This document shows, piece by piece, positions 59,813 to 64,000 of a stretch of 64,000 nucleotides of DNA. Position 1 is the first letter of the stretch, and each line of letters begins with the position of its first letter. The stretch is from CAWFPR01 sp963817635 (lineage in GTDB: Bacteria > Acidobacteriota > Vicinamibacteria > Vicinamibacterales > 2-12-FULL-66-21). Under the pieces are notes generated by a model, which saw only the letters and a list, made by a program, of their open reading frames with translations, was not told the DNA's origin and did not search any database. The stretch spans positions 144,476 to 208,475 of the forward strand of contig CAWFPR010000003.1 in assembly GCA_963817635.1 (NCBI GenBank), given 5' to 3'. The translations under genes and the position numbers were made by a program.

Positions 59813-61156
59813 CTAGGTTCTGCTTCCAGGTTCACGGGCGATGCGCGCGACGATGCCGCTCAGCAGGAGCACGCCGATCAGGTTCGGGAAGATCTGCAGG
59901 GCGTTCATCAGATCGCCCCAGGCCCACACGAGGTTGACCTTCGCGATGGCGCCGAAGGGAATGAGCAGGCAGTAGATCCACCGGTACGGCAGGACCACCC
60001 GGCGGCCCAGCCAGTACTCGAGGAACTGCTCGCCGTAATAGGCCCATCCGATGAGCGTGCCGTACCCGAACAGGAAGACGCTGAACGCCACCAGGTAGCC
60101 GCCGAACCCCGGCATCGCCGCATCGAACGCCAGCCCGACGGCCGCCGTGCTCGTCGCGCGTTGGGCCGCCGGAAGACTCCAGTCGATGACGCCCGAGAGC
60201 ATGACCGTGAGCGCGGTCAGCGTGCAGGTGCCGAACGACACGATGAAGGTCTCCATGACGGCGTTCAGCCCCTGCTGCGCGGGGCGCTCGCTCTGTGCCG
60301 TGCCATAGGCCACCGCCGCTGTTCCGTAGCCGGCCTCGTTCGCATAGAGGCCACGCGCCAGCCCGTAGCGGACCGCGGTGAAGATGCCGAAGCCCATGGC
60401 CGACTGCATCGTGAACGCCTCGCGAAAGACCATCGCGAGCACGTCCGGGAGCCTGGATGCGAACGACACGATCACCACGAGGCTGCCGATGAGATAGATC
60501 CCCACCTTGGCTGGGGCCAGCTTCTCGAACGCGCGGCCGATCGACTTGATCCCGCCGATGATGACGAGCCACGTGAGCACCGCGATCACGATGCCAGACA
60601 GCCAGCGCGGCACCCCCACCTGCGTGTTCATCACGAGGGCGATCGAATTGGTCTGCGTGAAGGGAGTGGTCGTCAGCGCCGCGACCCCGGCGACGACGGC
60701 ATACGTCATCGCGAGGGCCGGAGACTTGAGGCCGTCGCGCAGGTAGTACATCGGGCCGGACCGCACCTCCTGATGGCCCTGGGCCTCCCGGAACGTCAGG
60801 CCGAGGACGGCTTCGGAGAACTTGATCGCGGTCGCGAAGAAGCCGTAGCACCAGATCCAGAACAGCACACCGGGGCCGCCCGACGCGATGCCCGCGGCCA
60901 CGCCGGCGATGTTGCCTGTGCCGATCGTCGTGCCGAGCGCAGTCATGAACGCCTGGAAGGGCGTCAGCACGCCCGTTGTGCCCGCGGCGCGCCCGCCGAA
61001 GAACGCGCGGAGCGCCTCGCCGAACCGCCGAATCTGCACGACGCCGAGACGAACGGACAGGAAAATGCCGGTGCCGAACAGCACGACGACGAGCACCGGC
61101 ACGAACAGCCAGTCGGCGGTGGACTGCACGAGATCCGCGAGGCCGGTCAGAAGCAT
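59813..61156 (-). CDS. Sodium:alanine/glycine symporter (AGCS family)
   Basis: The product has 447 residues and about eleven helices. Signature TTIGTGNIAGVAAGIASGGP near the N-terminus, then SGPMYYLRDGL, FTQTNSIALVMN and ARGLYANEAGYGTAAVAYGT, all conserved in AGCS transporters, which import alanine or glycine with Na+. Start ATG 61156. It is probably co-transcribed with the sigma-54 activator downstream, an unusual pairing that may be accidental. Confidence 0.93.
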   Translation of the reverse strand: MLLTGLADLVQSTADWLFVPVLVVVLFGTGIFLSVRLGVVQIRRFGEALRAFFGGRAAGTTGVLTPFQAFMTALGTTIGTGNIAGVAAGIASGGPGVLFWIWCYGFFATAIKFSEAVLGLTFREAQGHQEVRSGPMYYLRDGLKSPALAMTYAVVAGVAALTTTPFTQTNSIALVMNTQVGVPRWLSGIVIAVLTWLVIIGGIKSIGRAFEKLAPAKVGIYLIGSLVVIVSFASRLPDVLAMVFREAFTMQSAMGFGIFTAVRYGLARGLYANEAGYGTAAVAYGTAQSERPAQQGLNAVMETFIVSFGTCTLTALTVMLSGVIDWSLPAAQRATSTAAVGLAFDAAMPGFGGYLVAFSVFLFGYGTLIGWAYYGEQFLEYWLGRRVVLPYRWIYCLLIPFGAIAKVNLVWAWGDLMNALQIFPNLIGVLLLSGIVARIAREPGSRT

Positions 61157-61215
61157 CGGGGAATCATACGTGAAGCGGCTCTGTCAGCGACAGCCACGTT
61201 CGCGCGGCACGGGAG

Positions 61216-61995
61216 CTAGATGTTGGAGCGGCTCTGGCAGCCGTCCACGACGATGCTCGCGCCGCTCACCCAGCCCGACTTCGCCGACGCGAGGAACGCG
61301 ACGACCGCGGCAACTTCCTCCGGCCTGCCGAAGCGGCCGAACGGAAGCTCGCGCCGGACGAATTCCGCAATGCCGGCCGGATCGGCCTGCTGCCGCTTGT
61401 GCCACGACCCGCCGGGGAACAGGATCGATCCGGGCGCAACGTTGTTGACCCGGATGTTCAGCGGCGCGAGCTGCCGGGCCAGCGCCTTCGACAGGCTGAT
61501 CTCGGCCGCCTTGACGGCGTTGTAGGTCATGCGTCCGCCCGTCTCCCGGCCGTAGATCGACGTAATCATCACGATCGCTCCGCCGCCTCGCGCCTTCATG
61601 TGCGGCACCGCCAGGCGCGACGCGCGAATCGCGGGGAACAGCGTTTCATCGAACGCCGCCTGCCACTCGGCGTCGGTCGTGTCGAGCAGGTCGCTGCCCG
61701 CGGCCCGCCCGACGCTGTTCACGAGGATGTCGAGCCCACCGAACGCTTCGACGGTTCGCTCGATCACGAGCGCGACCCCATCGGCCGTCGACACGTCGGC
61801 CTGAACCGCGAGGATCATGTTCGGCCGCTTCGCCGACACCTCGACCTCGAGCGCGGCCTCCGCGAGCCGCTCAGCCCCGCGCGCGCAGATACAGACCCGA
61901 CTGCCTTCCGCGACGAGCGCCCGCGCGCTCGCAAGGCCGAGCCCGCGGCTCGAGCCGGTGACGATGGCGATCCTGTCGGTCAGTCCTAAGTCCAC
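61216..61995 (-). CDS. Short-chain dehydrogenase/reductase
   Basis: The product has 259 residues. Rossmann TGSSRGLGLASARAL, NSVGRAAG, catalytic serine in IVMITSIYG, and YNAVK with tyrosine and lysine. Downstream NNVAPGSILFPGGSW and GWVSGASIVVDGCQ close a classical SDR. Residues after the first strand (CICARG) favour NADP(H). The substrate is unknown. It stands alone with 59 nt to the symporter gene. Confidence 0.92.
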   Translation of the reverse strand: MDLGLTDRIAIVTGSSRGLGLASARALVAEGSRVCICARGAERLAEAALEVEVSAKRPNMILAVQADVSTADGVALVIERTVEAFGGLDILVNSVGRAAGSDLLDTTDAEWQAAFDETLFPAIRASRLAVPHMKARGGGAIVMITSIYGRETGGRMTYNAVKAAEISLSKALARQLAPLNIRVNNVAPGSILFPGGSWHKRQQADPAGIAEFVRRELPFGRFGRPEEVAAVVAFLASAKSGWVSGASIVVDGCQSRSNI

Positions 61996-62053
61996 TACGC
62001 CCTTCGGATGTCAGTCGTCTCACGCTGCGCGGCCGGTGCCCATCGGAACTCGC

Positions 62054-62908
62054 CTACTGGGGACGCCCCCCGGTCAGGTCGTTCAGGCGCCAGTCGAACG
62101 GCTGGTACACCACCTTGAACTGGTTCCGGTTCACGAACTCACGCTCGAGCGGAAGCAGGTGCGGCGCGATGAATGCAATCGTGGCCCGCTCGATCGGCGA
62201 CCGCGCGGCAAACGGTCCTGAAGCCCCCGGGTCGCAGGCCGCGACGAATTCCTCGGCGTGCCAGCTCAGGATCGGCGTGACTGCCACCTGCTCCGCTCCG
62301 CGATCGATCTTCAGCATCGTCTGCTCGTTGACGAACTCCACCTGGACATCGTCGAGCTGCGCCATGAGACGTTCGCCGGTGTAGGCTTCGCTCCGGAGGC
62401 GGCCGCTCCCGATCGCGCCACGCCCGAGTGCCAGGTACAGCCGCGGCTCATGGAATTCGGGCAGGATGCTCTTCTCGATCTGGTCGAGAGTGACGCGCCG
62501 GCCCGCGACGGCGTGGCGCGCCTGCGCGAACACGCCCGGCACCTGGCGGATACTGCCCGGCGGGTAGGCGTCGCCGCGTCCGCGGATCGGATAGTGATCG
62601 ATGACGGACTGGAGCACGAGGGCGTTGTACGCGTTGACCCAGAAGGCCATCTTGGCCTCGCGGCCCCATGAGTCGTAGGTCGCCGCCGGCACGTTGAGCG
62701 ACGAAATGTACCGATCGAGACGCCCCCGCTCACCCTTGAGTGCCCGATAGTAGACGAAGCCGTCGCGCACGTTCAGATCAAGGATCTGGTCGAGGGGACG
62801 ATGGATGGCCGGAACGGGCGGTCCGCCCTGCGTGGCGATCGCCGGAAATTGCAGCAGGATGATCCACAGCGCGGACAGCAGTACGGGAAGACGGGGATGG
62901 CGCGACAT
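62054..62908 (-). CDS. Secreted DUF547-family protein
   Basis: The product has 284 residues with a signal peptide (LPVLLSALWIILLQFPAIA). The DUF547 core is evident: YDSWGREAKMAFWVNAYNAL, VTLDQIEKSILPEF, and RLYLALGRGAIGSGRLRSEA (usually HFAL.C.S..CP..). Plants and bacteria share this papain-like fold of unknown activity; the usual catalytic-looking cysteine of the family is replaced by glycine here. It precedes an alpha/beta hydrolase on the same strand. Confidence 0.8.
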   Translation of the reverse strand: MSRHPRLPVLLSALWIILLQFPAIATQGGPPVPAIHRPLDQILDLNVRDGFVYYRALKGERGRLDRYISSLNVPAATYDSWGREAKMAFWVNAYNALVLQSVIDHYPIRGRGDAYPPGSIRQVPGVFAQARHAVAGRRVTLDQIEKSILPEFHEPRLYLALGRGAIGSGRLRSEAYTGERLMAQLDDVQVEFVNEQTMLKIDRGAEQVAVTPILSWHAEEFVAACDPGASGPFAARSPIERATIAFIAPHLLPLEREFVNRNQFKVVYQPFDWRLNDLTGGRPQ

Positions 62909-62922
62909 GTTCTTGGTCCTGG

Positions 62923-63729
62923 TTACATGTTCGAACTGCTGAAATCCCCGAGCGCGGAGGAAAAAGCGTCGGGCGCTTCGAGGCTCGACAGGTGTCCCGC
63001 GCCCGCGAGCGTGACGAGCCGCGAGCGCGGCAGCAGCCGCTGCATGGCTTCCGCCTCGGAAGGCGGCGTGAGGGTATCTTCCTCGCCGACCATGACGAGC
63101 GCCGGAAGCGACACCCGCTGGAGCAGGTCCGTCGAGTCCGCTCGTCCCATCATGGCTTCGATCGCCGCGGCGACGGCTGCCGTGGAATTCGCCGTGGCGA
63201 TCCGCCGCACATCAGCCCCGACTTCCGGGCGTTCGGTGCGCGTCGTGTCGCCGAGCAGCTTCGGGAGCATCTGCTCGACGACCGCGCCAGGACCACCGGC
63301 CCGCACGAGCGCGAGCATCTTCCGGCGGCCGTCACGGCCCTCCTCCGAGTCGGCCTGCGGCCGAGTGTCGGCGAGGATCATGGCATCGAAGCGCTCCGGT
63401 GCGGCGCGGAACATCGCGAGGGTGACATAGCCGCCCATCGAGAGCCCACCGATCGTCGCGCGGTCGATCTCGAGAGCGTCGAGCAGGGCCACGATGTCGG
63501 CCGCGAACGCCTCCATGGTGAGGGGCCCGGCCGGCTCCTCGGCGCCGGGGCCGAATCCCCGAAGGTCCGGTGCGAGATAGCGCGCGCTGTCCGGCACACG
63601 CTCGAGCTGCGGCCGCCACATGTCGGCATTCAGGGGGAAGGCGTGGATGAGGACGACGGGCCATCCGGACCCCGCCTCGAGATACCGTGTCGGCCGACCG
63701 TCGAGCGTCACGCGTTGCTCGCGCACCAT
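62923..63729 (-). CDS. Alpha/beta hydrolase, 3-oxoadipate enol-lactonase-like
   Basis: The product has 268 residues: VVLIHAFPLNADMW oxyanion strand, nucleophile GGLSMGGYVT, acid MVGEEDTLTP and histidine LAGAGHLSSLE. Start at ATG 63729 (MVREQRVTLDG); TATCAT lies about 7 nt upstream, so transcription may begin at the start codon. It is 14 nt upstream of the DUF547 gene and likely co-transcribed. It resembles PcaD-type lactonases but the substrate is not predictable. Confidence 0.9.
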   Translation of the reverse strand: MVREQRVTLDGRPTRYLEAGSGWPVVLIHAFPLNADMWRPQLERVPDSARYLAPDLRGFGPGAEEPAGPLTMEAFAADIVALLDALEIDRATIGGLSMGGYVTLAMFRAAPERFDAMILADTRPQADSEEGRDGRRKMLALVRAGGPGAVVEQMLPKLLGDTTRTERPEVGADVRRIATANSTAAVAAAIEAMMGRADSTDLLQRVSLPALVMVGEEDTLTPPSEAEAMQRLLPRSRLVTLAGAGHLSSLEAPDAFSSALGDFSSSNM

Positions 63730-63939
63730 CGACCGATGATACCCCTTTACCAGAACGGCAGTCGCATGTCGCTGTCGGTGAGGTCGCGTGGACGCGCCTG
63801 AGGCCGGTCCAATCCAGCGCATGCCACTCGGTCGCGAAGGTGATTCTGCGCGGCAGGGCGCGGTACCAGGACTCGTCACAGCGCTGGGGCCGCGCGGACC
63901 TGTTTCGGGCATAATCGTGCTCATCGAGGAGGAGACCGG

Positions 63940-64000
63940 ATGCGTTGCTCATTCATCGCCGCCATCGCCGCGGGCGCGCTGGCGTCGCTCGCGCTGGCAT
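63940..64000 (+). CDS. Exported protein, start only
   Basis: ATG 63940 follows GAGGAGGAGA by a few bases; CATAAT at 63909-63914 may be the -10 box. The 20 visible codons (MRCSFIAAIAAGALASLALA) are a signal peptide. The product cannot be named because the gene leaves the window. Bases 63730-63939 otherwise hold no gene. Confidence 0.6.
   Translation, partial: MRCSFIAAIAAGALASLALA

Overview
This is a G+C-rich bacterial chromosome segment, most likely from an Acidobacteriota lineage such as Vicinamibacterales. That placement is an inference. It rests on several Ser/Thr kinases opening with GPYE...GGMGEV-type N-termini and carrying helical or repeat tails, a winged-helix/TPR transmembrane regulator, a secreted beta-propeller protein, a TonB receptor paired with a YfiR-like protein, and IS integrases of a type I associate with that group. 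I found no rRNA, tRNA, CRISPR array or phage genes.

Layout. 1-2.2 kb: the 5' part of an MrfA/YprA-type helicase, then a secreted peptidyl-prolyl isomerase. 2.2-9.2 kb: a compact minus-strand hyp operon (hypA-hypB-hypF-hypC-hypD-hypE) for [NiFe]-hydrogenase cofactor assembly, with a GT1 glycosyltransferase 4 nt downstream of hypE. 9.4-17.5 kb: envelope and glycan genes (two polytopic GT-C-like proteins, a secreted beta-propeller, a broken PEP-CTERM gene, a flippase-like protein, a polysaccharide deacetylase and a GT4 glycosyltransferase). 18-25.7 kb: a hybrid sensor kinase, a frameshifted Ser/Thr kinase and a frameshifted S9 peptidase. 26-34 kb: a tight minus-strand run of exported proteins of unknown function around a von Willebrand A protein, followed by a divergent winged-helix/TPR regulator. 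36.7-49 kb: a decay zone of gene fragments, IS integrase remnants and a same-orientation repeat family, including one A+T-rich PIG-L lipoprotein gene fitted between two repeats. 49-54 kb: a beta-barrel, a subtilase, a TonB receptor and a YfiR-like protein. 54-61 kb: the hydrogenase structural locus (hyaA, hyaB, hyaC, hyaD), a small upstream ORF, a sigma-54 activator and a Na+/alanine symporter. 61-64 kb: an SDR, a DUF547 protein, an alpha/beta hydrolase and the start of an exported protein.

How it works together. The structural hydrogenase genes and the hyp genes lie about 45 kb apart but form one functional set: HypA/B deliver nickel, HypC-F build Fe(CN)2CO, and HyaD cleaves the large subunit. 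The small subunit carries the extra cysteines (CTCC near the N-terminus, SCASNGC in the middle) of O2-tolerant membrane-bound uptake hydrogenases, so H2 oxidation under air is the likely role.

Reading caution. Many clearly conserved genes are interrupted by single-base shifts. In hyaA and hyaB every shift I resolved is one extra G or C. This looks more like uncorrected sequencing error than gene death, whereas the fragments at 36.7-49 kb look like real decay.
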